Part shown: positions 1-10,731 of the stretch, piece after piece
Layout: each line of letters starts with the position of its first letter
Position numbering within the stretch: the first letter of the stretch is position 1
Assembly: GCF_023053635.1 (NCBI RefSeq)
Contig: NC_086183.1
Span: 32,655,501-32,719,500, forward strand
Reading direction: 5' to 3'
DNA length: 64,000 nucleotides
Source: Elgaria multicarinata webbii
Taxonomy: Eukaryota > Chordata > Lepidosauria > Squamata > Anguidae
The notes under the pieces: model-generated
The model's input: the letters and a program-made list of their open reading frames with translations, nothing else
The model's database searches: none
Told to the model about the DNA's origin: nothing
Made by a program: the position numbers and the translations under genes

Positions 1-308
1 CAGCTGTTGTGCATTTCCCCCATTCTAAAAGTCTGAAATGCCTCTTCTAGGCCTTAAGTTATTGGCAGTAGGTGCCTTGTCTTCATCATCCCTCCCCCAG
101 CCCTGCCCAGAGCTTCTCCAAAATGGGATCCGGGCCTTGGGCTCAAAGACATTCAAGACCTGTCCTATACGGTATCAGAGGCAGCATGGGAGGGTGCTGC
201 TGCACTCACGTCTTCCTTGTGGGCTTTCTGTTGCGGCAATTTGGTTGACCTCCGTGAGAACAGAATGCTTGACTAGACAGGCCTTTGGTCTAATCAGCAG
301 GGCTATGT
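1..308. other. No gene recognised
   Basis: Left edge of the window. No exon, conserved domain or clear repeat was recognised. It lies 3' of TBCB. Confidence 0.4.
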
Positions 309-446
309 TGTGGGCTCTCCCACGCTAGAGGCCTTCAAGAGGCAGCTGGACAACCATCTGTCAGGGATGCTAAGGTGGATTCCTGCATTGAGCAGAGGGT
401 TGGACTCGATGGCCTCGTAGGCCCCTTCCAACTCTACGATTCCTTC
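309..446 (+). repeat. CR1 LINE 3' end
   Basis: Matches the last codons and 3' end of CR1 elements seen elsewhere in the window (14160-14290, 30830-30965, 63815-63955): CTAGAGGCCTTCAAGAGGCA, then TGGACTCGATGGCCT and CCCCTTCCAACTCTA. Only the extreme 3' end is present, as expected for 5'-truncated copies. Confidence 0.85.
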
Positions 447-1242
447 ATTAAAATGATCTTGATAGCAAAGCCTCTGCCCAAAGGCCTGGAGAGCAGCCAC
501 CATGGTAGGCAAAACTAGGCTAGATAGATCAATGGCCAATGAAAGGCAGCTTTTCTTAAACCAGCCAATTCTCAGGATCACCTGGAATTTAGGATGCGAA
601 ATAGAAGCTCACACACAAATACTCTTGTCTGGAATGTATTTCCACCCCACCTGCCCCCACAGAATTTAATTTGTAACTATTACATAGCATCAGTTAGCAG
701 CACAAAAAAATGTCCACAATGAGGGAAAAAATGCACGGCCATAGAAATATTTTACATTTTTTTGTGTTTTGTTTTTAAAAGCCGGAAGGATCTCGTCCCA
801 ATCTGCTCTGAGGTCCTCCTTTCAACGCATTCTGCTTCTGAAACCAGCAGGCTGTACCGGGGGGGGGGGGGGGGGAAGGGGAGGTATCTTGCTGCCCCCT
901 CCCCCAGCCCCAGCTCCCCTCCCCCAAAGGATTGCTACTATAATGCAAAGACACTCCAATATCCTCTATGTTATCAAACTGGCACAGAAGGGTGCGTATG
1001 TGAGAAAAATCAAAGGGATGTGGCATCTTCACTGAACAAGACAACCAGGGAAAAGAAAAACCAGCAACACAGGTCGAAGAACACACAGCAGCTTTCGGGT
1101 CTTCTTCTGGCTTGCCCAAGTAACCTCCGGCAGGGAACCAGAATGTAGCAGTGCACCGCAGAAACCGGGACAGTTGCACTAACGGAGACCATTGTGATCT
1201 TCTCCACTTCCTTCAGCCACCCCGCGTCTCTTTCGATCCCCA
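447..1242. other. TBCB: TBCB 3' UTR/downstream region with a G-run
   Basis: Downstream of the TBCB stop. It holds a run of about 17 G at 859-875 beside C-rich DNA (895-925). No further coding sequence was seen. The part next to 1242 should be 3' UTR; its end is not defined. Confidence 0.45.
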
Positions 1243-1360
1243 TCACATTTCATCGTCCAGCCCATAGTCGTCTTCCGGAAAATCCCCCACCGTGACATAC
1301 TGAGGCTTCACGAAGGCTCCATATTTGGGCTGGCACTCAAAGTACTGCTTTCCACTTACG
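1243..1360 (-). CDS. TBCB: TBCB coding exon 6 and stop (residues 206-244)
   Basis: Encodes [19 protein letters not shown] and on to [12 protein letters not shown], followed by TGA at 1245-1243. The acceptor is CTCGACAG. The 3' UTR continues to lower coordinates. A possible ATTAAA poly(A) signal (TTTAAT on the plus strand, 665-670) lies about 570 bp downstream; I could not confirm it. Confidence 0.95.
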
Positions 1361-2646
1361 CTGTCGAGGAAAAGGAGAACAGAACCAACGCCGTCAAACC
1401 AGAGCTGCCCTTTCCCAGGGAGCGCTTTGAAGAGAGGCCTGACTGGTTGAAGGGCGGTATGAAAACAACGCTGCCTCTTAGGATGAAGTAAGACGTGCAC
1501 AGAACAGTGTGTAGACCAGCCTTTCTCAACCTGGGGCGCTCCAGATGTGTTGGACTACAACTCCCAGAATGCCCCAGCCAGCTCTGCTGGCTGGGGCATT
1601 CTGGGAGATGCAGTCCAACACATCTGGAGCGCCCCAGGTTGAGAAAGGCTGGTAGACTGTGGGGTGGTTTTTAATAAAGAAAACAAGAGTTCTGCATCCA
1701 GACAACCTGTACTCTGTGCCCTCTACAAATTACAGGAGTTTCCATGTTTTGCATAACGTTCTGCTTTGCATCGGTTATTTTTCCTTTTTATGATTTTGCA
1801 TAAAGAAAACTTATCCTTGTTTTGCTTTGCAATTAGGAAGACGCGAAGAACTGGAAATAGTATTCAGCTGCCTCTCTAGATCTCAGCACAAAATAACTCT
1901 TCAAGAATATCTATACGATACTAAGGGCTAGAAACTTGCTTTGCTTTTTCAAATAAATGTTGATATTCTCAGGAAGCTGAATTCTGAAAATGCCACATTC
2001 TGCCCTCTCAGTCACTGCTCACTCACAGAACACTGGGCATACATATACGCTGACTCGCCTTGTTCCTCTCCACAGAAAAGCCATATACTTAACCCACCCT
2101 GAATATTCTGAATTGTGGAAATATAATGTATCAAAACGTTAGCAGTAATGCCACGAAGGAAGGTCTGGAGCAAACTCCACTGGGCTCATTTTCATCTTTC
2201 TGAGGCAGTACAGAGTGAATCTATGAACGCCATCAACCATTTTAGATCTTTAGTGACCTTACAATATTTCTATTCATAAACGATGGGGCTGCTTTTAGAC
2301 ATCGAACTGACCATTGCAGGTTGTATGCCACAAGTTCAGATGGTCTTACTTTGATGCGCCCTACTGTGAAGGCATGAGACTATCACAGCCACGGTGGGCC
2401 AGTTTAGTAGACCAAGTCAGTGGTAGGTGCCAGACAGAGGCAGAGATTTACCTGCCATCGTGTTTCCCCAAAGGCTCGTCATACTTGATGCCAATCCAGT
2501 AGCCAGGCTTGAACTCGGTTAGGCCTATGAAGAAGAAAGCGAAGGCATCTTAAAGGTCTGAGCATACTCACTTAGAAACAAGTCCAACAGTCCTTACTTT
2601 AGACCTGCAGCACTATGACTTGTAGCAGCTGACATATTCTGGTAAT

Positions 2647-2684
<38 letters not shown>

Positions 2685-5600
2685 GTCCTAATCCTTGGTC
2701 AAGCCCTGACAGTCACAACGTAATTTGCTATCAGATTCTGCCAAAATTGTGCTTCAAGGCCGTTCCGTTTGAAGAGCAGGGTAAAGAGGAGAAGAAGTTC
2801 AAAGTGCTCCTCTCACCGGTTTCTCGGCTCAGTTTTTAATGTCCCTCTTGAAATAATTCTCCAAGAGCCATGGAGGGTGGGGATCTCCGGTGTACTCACC
2901 AACATACATCACAGTCCCCCGTTTGCTGGGCTGCCCCGATGACCGCACTTCACATCTCGCCCCCACAGAAATGGTCTCCGCCAGGGCCTTCTCCTCCACT
3001 AATTTCTGCTCGTGCTCGGCTTCCTTTTTCTGCATTTCTTCCTTGTTGTACTGCCCCAGCTTACTGCGTTTCATGAAGGAACGTGCTGTATCTGCAGGAC
3101 AGAAAATGAGGGCAGCCCTCGCTCTAGGCAGCGTTGCTTAAAAGACACGTGATGAGACATCTTCCTCCCCACAAGCCCATGCTAACCTTAATTGTCAAAT
3201 CATTCTACATAGATGAAACAAATTTAAGCGTTCAAACAACGTTCTACAGCGTCTAGTACTTTTTTTTTAAAAAAAAAAAATGCAATAGCCATAAAATTTA
3301 AAACACACACACGGCATTTATTTAATTATTGCATTTATTTGGAACTCGTATTTGTAAATACCAATTTTATGTTTTTGAGATTTGATCTATTCATAAGGTC
3401 TAGAAAGTTAAAAACTGGAACATAAGAACGTAGTATAAGAAGAGCCATGCTGGATCCGACCCTGGGTCCGTCTCTATCCGTTCATAAGGCCTTAGCTGAG
3501 AAAGTGTTTGGGGCGGGGGGGGGGGTGTTTGTGTGTGTAAAATTCCAAGATGGAGTAAACTAGCTTCTCTTGAAGTAAAAAGCAATATACTAGGTTCCCT
3601 TAAGACAGCCTTCCTCCACCTGGGGCGCTCCAGATGTGTTGGACTGCATCTCCCAGAATGCCCCAGCCAGCAGAGCTGGCTGGGGCATTCTGGGAAATGC
3701 AGTCCAACACATCTGGAGCGCCCCAGGTGGAGGAAGGCTGCCTTAAGAGATTGGCAGATTGAAACAAAGCCATCTAGCTGGTGATACTGACCCCTCTATA
3801 AATTGATTTACTTAAGAAAATACACCAAGAATGTGAGCATTTTCACTACACATCAGGCATATGTCTAACTGTTTGGTTTTAAAGAACAACATTCCCCTCT
3901 CATTGTTTTCAATGAGAGAGAAATACCCCAGCTCCAGGGCTGATCCAGTCCCCCGCCCCCAACCAGTATTTACGGATTGCGTCCCAGGGACTGCAGGGTT
4001 GCAGCGTTAATATACCACTGCTGAGATAAGACAGGTTTGGCCCTTCAAACACCGCCTCCTTTTGAATGCTAACATCCGTTCCTCACCTGTTCTTTTCTCA
4101 TACTCAGAATCGGGTAACTTGAATTTCTCTACCCTTGACACATCTTCGTATTCCCCAATTGTTGCTCCGCTTCTGTCAATAACCTGGTGGGGCCACAAAG
4201 GAAACAGGCGCTTCACGTTACTGCCAGTGGCAACTTTTATTTTAAATCCAGACGCAGAGTGGCGCTTGGCTTACACTTCGAAGGCACGGCCAAGCTGAAA
4301 CCAGTTGTGAAGGGGCCCCTGAATTCTATTTCATAGCTGGACTCATTTGCAATATGACTGATTCCAATGCTAAGGATTACATTTATTTATAGAATACCCT
4401 GACACATTTACCGCTAGGAGCCAACCCAGCTATTAAATGCACACTGAAATTAAAAGGTCACATTATTACTATCCTCATTCGTCATTATTTATTGCAGCCT
4501 GGTGCCCTCCAGCTAAGTTGGACTACAACTCCCATAATCCTCCAACCAGCATAAGCCAGGATGACAGGTCCCTAGCCCCAAAGAAATAACTGCTTATTCT
4601 TCCCATCAACCCCTACCACCACTTCCCTTCTCTTATGTCTGTTTCTAGATTGTAAGACCCTTGGCACAGGGGCCTGATCGCACATTCTTTGTAAAGTGCC
4701 ACAAAAATACATGAAGCTATACAGATAAAAGTGGGAGAAGAGAGAGAGATCTGTAGCAATCACATCCAGAGGATCGCTCGTACTCTGGAGAATGCCAGTG
4801 GAGTGAAAAGAGGAAGCTTCCTTCTACTGAGTCAGACCCTTGGTCCATCTAGCCCAGTATTGTCGACACTGACTGGCAGCAGCGGCTTTCCAGGATTCCA
4901 GGCAGGGTTCTTTTCCTCATCCTACCCGGAGAAGCCGGGGAGTGAACATTTCCCAAAGTCTAATTTTGGTCAGTATTGGACAGGTGCTTTGAGCATCGCT
5001 CTCTCTTAAGCTTGGAGGCGCCCATACAGCCCACACCCCTGGGCCGCTTACCACTATTGGGACCAGGATACCTGAGAGAGCGCCTTCTCCCCTACCAACC
5101 TGCCTGGTCACTGAGGTCATCCGAGGGTCTGCTCCTGGTGGTTCCACCTAGATCCATCCTCCGATTGGAATCCACCAGGGGAAGAGCCTTCAGCGTGGTG
5201 GCCCCCCTCCTGTGGAATTCCCTGCCTCTGGAGGTCAGGCAGGCGCCAACCTTGTACTCCTTTCGGCACCTCCTGAAAACATCTTTATTCCAAGAAGCCT
5301 TTCTTTAACATGCAGCCTTGGATTTCTGTTTTTGATTCTTTTTAAATGTTGTTTTAACTGTTTTATTCTGTTTTTATTTTCATTTTACCTTGTACACCGC
5401 TCCGAAATTTTTCAATGGGGAGCGGTATATAAATATTCTAAATAAATAAATAAATAAATAAAATATTTCTTCCGATAACTGAAGAAGCTCTCTTATATAA
5501 GGAGAGCCTCGGTTAGCCGCCTCCTGCCCAACAGAAGTACCGGCTCAACACTCACATGGATCCGGCACCCGTCATCAATGGGGTAGGACCCCAGCAAAGA

Positions 5601-6667
5601 TTCATCGCTGTCCAGCTTCATCACAAACTTGTCTTCCGAAGTATAGAGTTCGAGGTCCATGCATGATGCTGGGCTTCCAACCACCAGTTCCAACTTACAC
5701 TGTTGGACAGAGACAGAGACAGTCAGAATGGGGAGGACTATTTCTCACAGACAAACAGCGATGTAAACTTCCCCTGCCCTCGCCTGACCCACATAACCTA
5801 CCCTGGCCATGTTTCATCCCTACAGCAATTTGGGAGGTCCAGCAAAGGCACCTTTAGTGGTGACTGTGAGTTAGGGCCAGCAGCAAAGAATTCCTTCGGG
5901 TCTGATCTGGCTATAAGGTTTGAGGCCCTCCACGGCTGCCAACCGAAATTCAAGAGGGTGGGATGGGGAAACCAGCCCAAATACCCATTCACCTGCCTCA
6001 CAAAATGGGCCTCTATTACTAGTTGCTAACCAGGGATCTAAATCCTCTGAGCATAAAAGCAGGCCATTCCCGCGATGTGGTCTACGTAGCTTATAGCAAA
6101 CGATGGAGTTAAGGAGAAGTTAAGCAGTATCGGTCACAAAGGCGGAACTGAAAACAGCACATGAAAGGGGAGAGTATCCTCAGGCCCCATCCTTAAAACG
6201 GCACGTTAATTTCCCACTGCCAGAACAGAAAAAGATGCTGGTGCGAAACAAAAGCCAGCGTTTGGCACAAGGCCACAGGCTGCAGCCACCAAGGGAGGGG
6301 GGACACACAGCGCAGGAAAGCAGGTTGCCTGGGCACTGGCCGCCAGCTGCCTAGCCGCAGTTAATCCCAGTTTGGATACGCGGCACACAAAAGGATTTTC
6401 TGTTGACAGACGCCCGTTTGTTGGGGACTGCGGCTCAAAATGGGGAGCTGCGCTGTTCCACCAAGCGCTGGGGGCAGGGGGAGGGGAATGCACACATGAC
6501 CAAGAAAATCCGGAGACACCCCCACCCTCCAAAGCCGGAAACAGAGACAAGCAAGTTTGGGATTTGGAGCAAGCGCAAAATGAGCGGGAGATGGATGGGT
6601 GGCAGAGAACAGCAGCTTTGCAAGCAACCCCAGGTCATGAGACAAACAGTGCCATCTGCAGAGGAAT

Positions 6668-6699
<32 letters not shown>

Positions 6700-9600
6700 T
6701 CTGCCCGATGGGGCGCACACTGCACAGCTCAAAATCTAGTTGTGAAGCAGAAGCCTGGATTATCCTCCAAAGTCAAAGCAAGGGGATCATTTTATTTTTC
6801 TGCAAGGGATCTCTCTTGTGTAATGCTAGGTGAGCAGTGCGGGAGCATCCCTGCATGGACGGGCCCTCAGAAAGCAGCAATGGCAGAAAACACAGCAGTT
6901 GCTTTGCATTCTAGGGACACTGCGGTCCTTGGGTGGACCAAAAGCACCCGCAGTGGCCTGGCCACTGCTCCAAACCATGGGGGGGGGGGGTGCGCGCAAA
7001 GGGGCCGTGGCACTGTCAACAGCGTAGGAACGGCCTTCCCGGCACAGGGCACCGCCACATGCCAGCACCCCCCCCCTTGCAGCCTGCACATGGCAGAGCA
7101 GAGCAGCCCAGTAAAGAGGCCAGATGCTCTCGGCAGCCGCCGCGGAGTCATCGCTGAGCCAAACTGCCTTCTGGTGGCAAAGGCAGGTGTGCATGGAAGG
7201 GGTCTGAGCCCACTTGAAAGCAGTGGAGCTTTAGGGCTTCTCTTCATGAGCAGAAGAGACGTTTGGTTCAGTTCCCCCTTATTCGCAGGGGGGCATTTGG
7301 TGAATATTAGGGGCGGGGAGGGGGGAGAAGAGCAAGGGAGCATTTGGAGCATGAAGGAAAAGCTACGTCTATCAAGACTGAGTCTGTGGGTGGGAACAGG
7401 TTTGACCCACTTCCCTTGCAGGGAAGATGTCACCTTTCTTTGGGGGGGGCAGGGGGGTCTCTTTGAAGGAGAGGGTGCCTCTCTTAAAGTCAGCCTTAAA
7501 ACAATTTAAAATAAAAAGGAGGGAGACAGGACACAATTGTGTGTGTACACATGGGGCGGAATCCAGTTCCTTGGAGCGGGGGAAGAGACTCCAAATTCCA
7601 TCTCTTTTGGGGAGGGGAAAAATATTTACATATTTATTTATAACCCCCCCAAAAAGGTACCATAATGGGGGTGGAGGAATGACTGGGGGAGTAAGCTGGA
7701 ACAGTAGGGGGGTGGGTAGGCTTATTTTTAAGGTCAGAGCCCACCTATTTTGATTTCCTTTTACTTTGGGGGGGGATGAAGTCTCCCTGCCCCTACCCCA
7801 TATAAATAGTACACAAAGGAACGGGGAGGCAGTCAGGCAGGTTCTGTTGGGCTGAGGGGGGGGGTCGGAATCTCTAGAGGGGTGTTGGGGGGTCTCTCTT
7901 GGGGGGATGAAGGTCGGGAATCTCTGGGGGCAGTTGGGTTTCTAGGGGGGCATTGAAGGTAGCTCAGGGGTCTCTACAGGGGAGGGGTCCCTGGGTTTCT
8001 CCGGGGGGGGGGGCTGAGGGAGGTCCGGGGCCTCACTCGGGGAGGGGGCTGAGAGGGTCCCTGGGTTTCTCTCGGGATGGAGGGGTGAGGGGGCGGGGTC
8101 TCTCTCTCTGGGGGAGGGGCTGAGGGAGGCCCGGGGGTTTCTCTCTGGGGGGGATCCTGAGTGAGATCGGGGGTCTCTCCAAGGGGGGTCTGGGGGTGCT
8201 GAGGATCTCTTTTGGGGGGCTGAGAGGGGTCCCTGGGTTTCTCTCTCTGGGGGGCCTGAGGGAGATCGGGGTCTCTCCAGGGGTCTCTCTCTGGGGGGGG
8301 GCTGAGGGGGATCGGGGTCTCTCCAAGGGGGGTCTGGGGGTGCTGAGGATCTCTTTTGGGGGGCTGAGAGGGGTCCCCGGGTTTCTCTCTCTAGGGGGCC
8401 TGAGGGAGATCGGGGTCTCTCCAGGGGTCTCTCTCTGGGGGGGGCTGAGGGGGATCGGGGTCTCTCCAAGGGGGGTCTGGGGGTGCTGAGGATCTCTTTC
8501 GGGGGGCTGAGAGGGGTCCCCGGGTTTCTCTCTCTAGGGGGCCTGAGGGAGATCGGGGTCTCTCCAGGGGTCTCTCTCTGGGGGGGGGCTGAGGGGGATC
8601 GGGGTCTCTCCAAGGGGGGTCTGGGGGTGCTGAGGATCTCTTTCGGGGGCTGAGAGGGGTCCCTGGGTTTCTCTCTCTGGGGGGGGATCCTGAGGGAGAT
8701 CGGGGTCTCTCCAAGGGGGGTCTGGGGGTGCTGAGGATCTCTTTTGGGGGGCTGAGAGGGGTCCCCGGGTTTCTCTCTCTAGGGGGCCTGAGGGAGATCG
8801 GGGTCTCTCCAGGGGTCTCTCTCTGGGGGGGGGGCTGAGGGGGATCGGGGTCTCTCCAAGGGGGGTCTGGGGGTGCTGAGGATCTCTTTCGGGGGGCTGA
8901 GAGGGGTCCCTGGGTTTCTCTCTCTGGGGGGGGATCCTGAGGGAGATCGGGGTCTCTCCAAGGGGGGTCTGGGGGTGCTGAGGATCTCTTTCGGGGGGTG
9001 CTGAGAGGGGTCCCCGGGTTTCTCTCTCTGGGGGCGGGGCCTGAGGGGGATCGGGGTCTCTCCAAGGGGGGTCTGGGGGTGCTGAGGATCTCTTTCGGGG
9101 GGCTGAGAGGGGTCCCTGGGTTTCTCTCTCTGGGGGGGGATCCTGAGGGAGATCGGGGTCTCTCCAAGGGGGGTCTGGGGGTGCTGAGGATCTCTTTTGG
9201 GGGGCTGAGAGGGGTCCCCGGGTTTCTCTCTCTAGGGGGCCTGAGGGAGATCGGGGTCTCTCCAGGGGTCTCTCTCTGGGGGGGGATCCTGAGGGAGATC
9301 GGGGTCTCTCCAAGGGGGGTCTGGGGGTGCTGAGGATCTCTTTTGGGGGGCTGAGAGGGGTCCCCGGGTTTCTCTCTCTAGGGGGCCTGAGGGAGATCGG
9401 GGTCTCTCCAGGGGTCTCTCTCTGGGGGGGGGGCTGAGGGGGATCGGGGTCTCTCCAAGGGGGGTCTGGGGGTGCTGAGGATCTCTTTCGGGGGGCTGAG
9501 AGGGGTCCCTGGGTTTCTCTCTCTGGGGGGGGATCCTGAGGGAGATCGGGGTCTCTCCAAGGGGGGTCTGGGGGTGCTGAGGATCTCTTTCGGGGGGTGC

Positions 9601-10731
9601 TGAGAGGGGTCCCCGGGTTTCTCTCTCTGGGGGCGGGGCCTGAGGGGGATCGGGGTCTCTCCAAGGGGGGTCTGGGGGTGCTGAGGATCTCTTTCGGGGG
9701 GCTGAGAGGGGTCCCTGGGTTTCTCTCTCTGGGGGGGGATCCTGAGGGAGATCGGGGTCTCTCCAAGGGGGGTCTGGGGGTGCTGAGGATCTCTTTTGGG
9801 GGGCTGAGAGGGGTCCCCGGGTTTCTCTCTCTAGGGGGCCTGAGGGAGATTGGGGTCTCTCCAGGGGTCTCTCTCTGGGGGGGGATCCTGAGGGAGATCG
9901 GGGTCTCTCCAAGGGGGGTCTGGGGGTGCTGAGGATCTCTTTTGGGGGGCTGAGAGGGGTCCCCGGGTTTCTCTCTCTAGGGGGCCTGAGGGAGATCGGG
10001 GTCTCTCCAGGGGTCTCTCTCTGGGGGGGGATCCTGAGGGAGATCGGGGTCTCTCCAAGGGGGGTCTGGGGGTGCTGAGGATCTCTTTTGGGGGGCTGAG
10101 AGGGGTCCCCGGGTTTCTCTCTCTAGGGGGCCTGAGGGAGATCGGGGTCTCTCCAGGGGTCTCTCTCTGGGGGGGGATCCTGAGGGAGATCGGGGTCTCT
10201 CCAAGGGGGGTCTGGGGGTGCTGAGGATCTCTTTTGGGGGGCTGAGAGGGGTCCCCGGGTTTCTCTCTCTAGGGGGCCTGAGGGAGATCGGGGTCTCTCC
10301 AGGGGTCTCTCTCTGGGGGGGGGATCCTGAGGGAGATCGGGGTCTCTCCAAGGGGGGTCTGGGGGTGCTGAGGATCTCTTTCGGGGGGCTGAGAGGGGTC
10401 CCTGGGTTTCTCTCTCTGGGGGGGGATCCTGAGGGAGATCGGGGTCTCTCCAAGGGGGGTCTGGGGGTGCTGACGATCTCTTTCGGGGGGCTGAGAGGGG
10501 TCCCCGGGCTTCTCTCTCTGGGGGCGGGGCCTGAGGGAGATCGGGGTCTCTCCAGGGGTCTCTCTTTTAGGGGAGAGGGGGGGCTGAGGGGGAGGGGCAG
10601 GGCGGGGGGGCTCCGCCTACCTTGAACTCGGCGATGGTGAGCCCGCGGGCGTAGCGCTTCAGGGCCCGGAAGGAGTTGAGGCTGCTGCTGATGGACACCG
10701 ACACCACCGCGGGTGTCCCCGTCACGCTCAT
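1243..10731 (-). CDS. TBCB: TBCB, tubulin-folding cofactor B (six coding exons, complete)
   Basis: Tubulin-folding cofactor B is a cytosolic chaperone that binds alpha-tubulin after CCT and works with TBCE in making and taking apart tubulin dimers (family knowledge). Exons read on the minus strand: 10621-10731, 5556-5699, 4087-4183, 2900-3091, 2452-2524 and 1243-1360, 735 nt in all, giving 244 residues, the same length as human TBCB as I recall it. All introns have GT/AG ends and phases match across each join. Residues about 10-88 form the ubiquitin-like domain, about 90-145 a charged helical linker, and about 160-226 the CAP-Gly domain. The tubulin-binding loop reads GKHDG (201-205) rather than the usual GKNDG; I recall TBCE also having H there. 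The C-terminus is acidic and ends DDEM. The start is the ATG at 10731, which gives the family N-terminus MSVTG. Confidence 0.97.
1517..1651. mobile_element. Palindromic hAT-type MITE (CAGCCTTTCTC family), copy 1
   Basis: Two near-perfect inverted arms of about 60 bp from CAGCCTTTCTCAACCTGGGG to its reverse complement, meeting around GCCAGCTCTGCTGGC. Flanks share GTAGAC on both sides. Three sister copies (3606, 11631, 11757) have clean 8-bp target duplications, which supports hAT-type mobilisation. It sits in TBCB intron 5. Confidence 0.85.
1661..2440. other. TBCB intron 5, no feature seen
   Basis: AT-rich intron sequence between coding exons 6 and 5. No ORF or repeat that I recognise. Confidence 0.5.
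2452..2524 (-). CDS. TBCB: TBCB coding exon 5 (residues 182-206)
   Basis: A 73-bp exon encoding [19 protein letters not shown] and then KHDG, the conserved glycine-rich loop of CAP-Gly. It lies between acceptor TTCATAG and donor GTAAAT. It carries the GKHDG variant of the tubulin-tail-binding motif. Confidence 0.95.
2648..2681. repeat. (CA)n microsatellite
   Basis: About 17 uninterrupted CA units in TBCB intron 4, likely length-polymorphic. Confidence 0.97.
2900..3091 (-). CDS. TBCB: TBCB coding exon 4 (residues 118-182)
   Basis: Encodes [18 protein letters not shown], a charged helix rich in K and E, then the first half of the CAP-Gly domain ([20 protein letters not shown]). The acceptor is CCTGCAG and the donor GTGAGT. 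The pattern VGSRCEV...RRGTVMYVG is typical of the family. Confidence 0.96.
3092..3597. other. TBCB intron 3, 3' part; SINE tail fragment possible
   Basis: AT-rich DNA with a T/A homopolymer pair (3261-3280). At 3419-3490 the words CATAAGAACGTAGTATAAGA and GCTGGATCCGACC resemble a common reptile SINE, but the match is by memory only. Confidence 0.35.
3606..3740. mobile_element. Palindromic hAT-type MITE, copy 2, with 8-bp TSD
   Basis: A 135-bp inverted repeat starting CAGCCTTCCTCCACCTGGGG. It is bracketed by the 8-bp direct repeat CCTTAAGA at 3598-3605 and 3741-3748. An 8-bp duplication with CAG-type ends is the hAT signature. Confidence 0.93.
3749..4086. other. TBCB intron 3, no feature seen
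   Basis: Unremarkable intron DNA between the MITE and coding exon 3. Confidence 0.5.
4087..4183 (-). CDS. TBCB: TBCB coding exon 3 (residues 86-118)
   Basis: Encodes [20 protein letters not shown] and on to YEKRT, the end of the ubiquitin-like domain and start of the linker. The acceptor is CCACCAG; the donor GTGAGG splits codon 118. Confidence 0.95.
4497..4562. repeat. Fragment of hAT-like repeat
   Basis: TTGGACTACAACTCCCATAA is the internal word of reptile hAT MITEs. The ends are not recognisable, so this is only a relic. Confidence 0.45.
4812..4955 (-). repeat. tRNA-derived SINE fragment
   Basis: Contains CTGAGTCAGACCCTTGGTCC, ATCTAGCCCAGTATTGTC and GACTGGCAGCAGC. These are the reverse complement of the tail of the SINE at 16366-16560 (GTCTGACTCAGTG). 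The tRNA-like head is missing here. Confidence 0.7.
5030..5463 (+). repeat. L2 LINE 3' end with (TAAA)n tail
   Basis: A translated stretch reads [13 protein letters not shown], then [20 protein letters not shown] and [10 protein letters not shown], the C-terminus of L2 ORF2. The 3' UTR follows (CACCGCTCCGAAATTTTTCA) and ends in TAAA repeats at 5440-5463. It is 5' truncated and lies in TBCB intron 2. Confidence 0.88.
5556..5699 (-). CDS. TBCB: TBCB coding exon 2 (residues 38-85)
   Basis: Exactly 48 codons, from [10 protein letters not shown] to DDGCRIH, the core of the ubiquitin-like domain. The acceptor is CCAACAG and the donor GTGAGT. The intron upstream is 4.9 kb and holds the minisatellite. 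Confidence 0.96.
5700..6660. other. TBCB intron 1, 3' part, no feature seen
   Basis: No gene or repeat recognised. Short frames here have no family resemblance. Confidence 0.45.
6668..6695. repeat. (GT)n microsatellite
   Basis: About 13 GT units in TBCB intron 1. Confidence 0.95.
6700..7849. other. TBCB intron 1, G-rich, no gene
   Basis: Many G-runs of 6-10 (for example 6980-6989, 7442-7449 and 7767-7775). A frame of 255 codons at 6742-7509 is open on the plus strand but shows no domain and probably reflects low stop-codon density. Confidence 0.5.
7850..10590. repeat. G-rich minisatellite with higher-order structure
   Basis: Tandem array in TBCB intron 1, ending about 30 bp from coding exon 1. 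The marker word GTGCTGAGGATCTC occurs about 19 times, from about 8197 to 10469. Spacing is either about 146 bp (long unit) or about 100 bp (short unit lacking a block with GGGGCCTGAGGGAGATCGGG). A 599-bp higher-order period is visible: 8998-9333 recurs at 9597-9932 and 8779-8961 at 9378-9560. At 7850-8155 the units are degenerate. The plus strand is strongly G-rich with many runs of 5-9 G, so quadruplexes are possible. Long proline-rich frames on the minus strand are by-products of the repeat. Confidence 0.95.
10621..10731 (-). CDS. TBCB: TBCB coding exon 1 (residues 1-37)
   Basis: Encodes 37 residues from [10 protein letters not shown] to LTIAEFK, the first strand-helix part of the ubiquitin-like fold. 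The ATG is on the minus strand at 10731-10729 and the donor GTAGGC follows 10621. The exon is GC-rich and abuts the minisatellite of intron 1. A longer frame through this exon in another phase starts further upstream but does not resemble the family. Confidence 0.95.

Noticed and set aside
6742-7509. 255-codon plus-strand frame in TBCB intron 1
   Set aside because: No domain, no splice context, G-rich low-stop DNA; overlapping frames on both strands are equally open.
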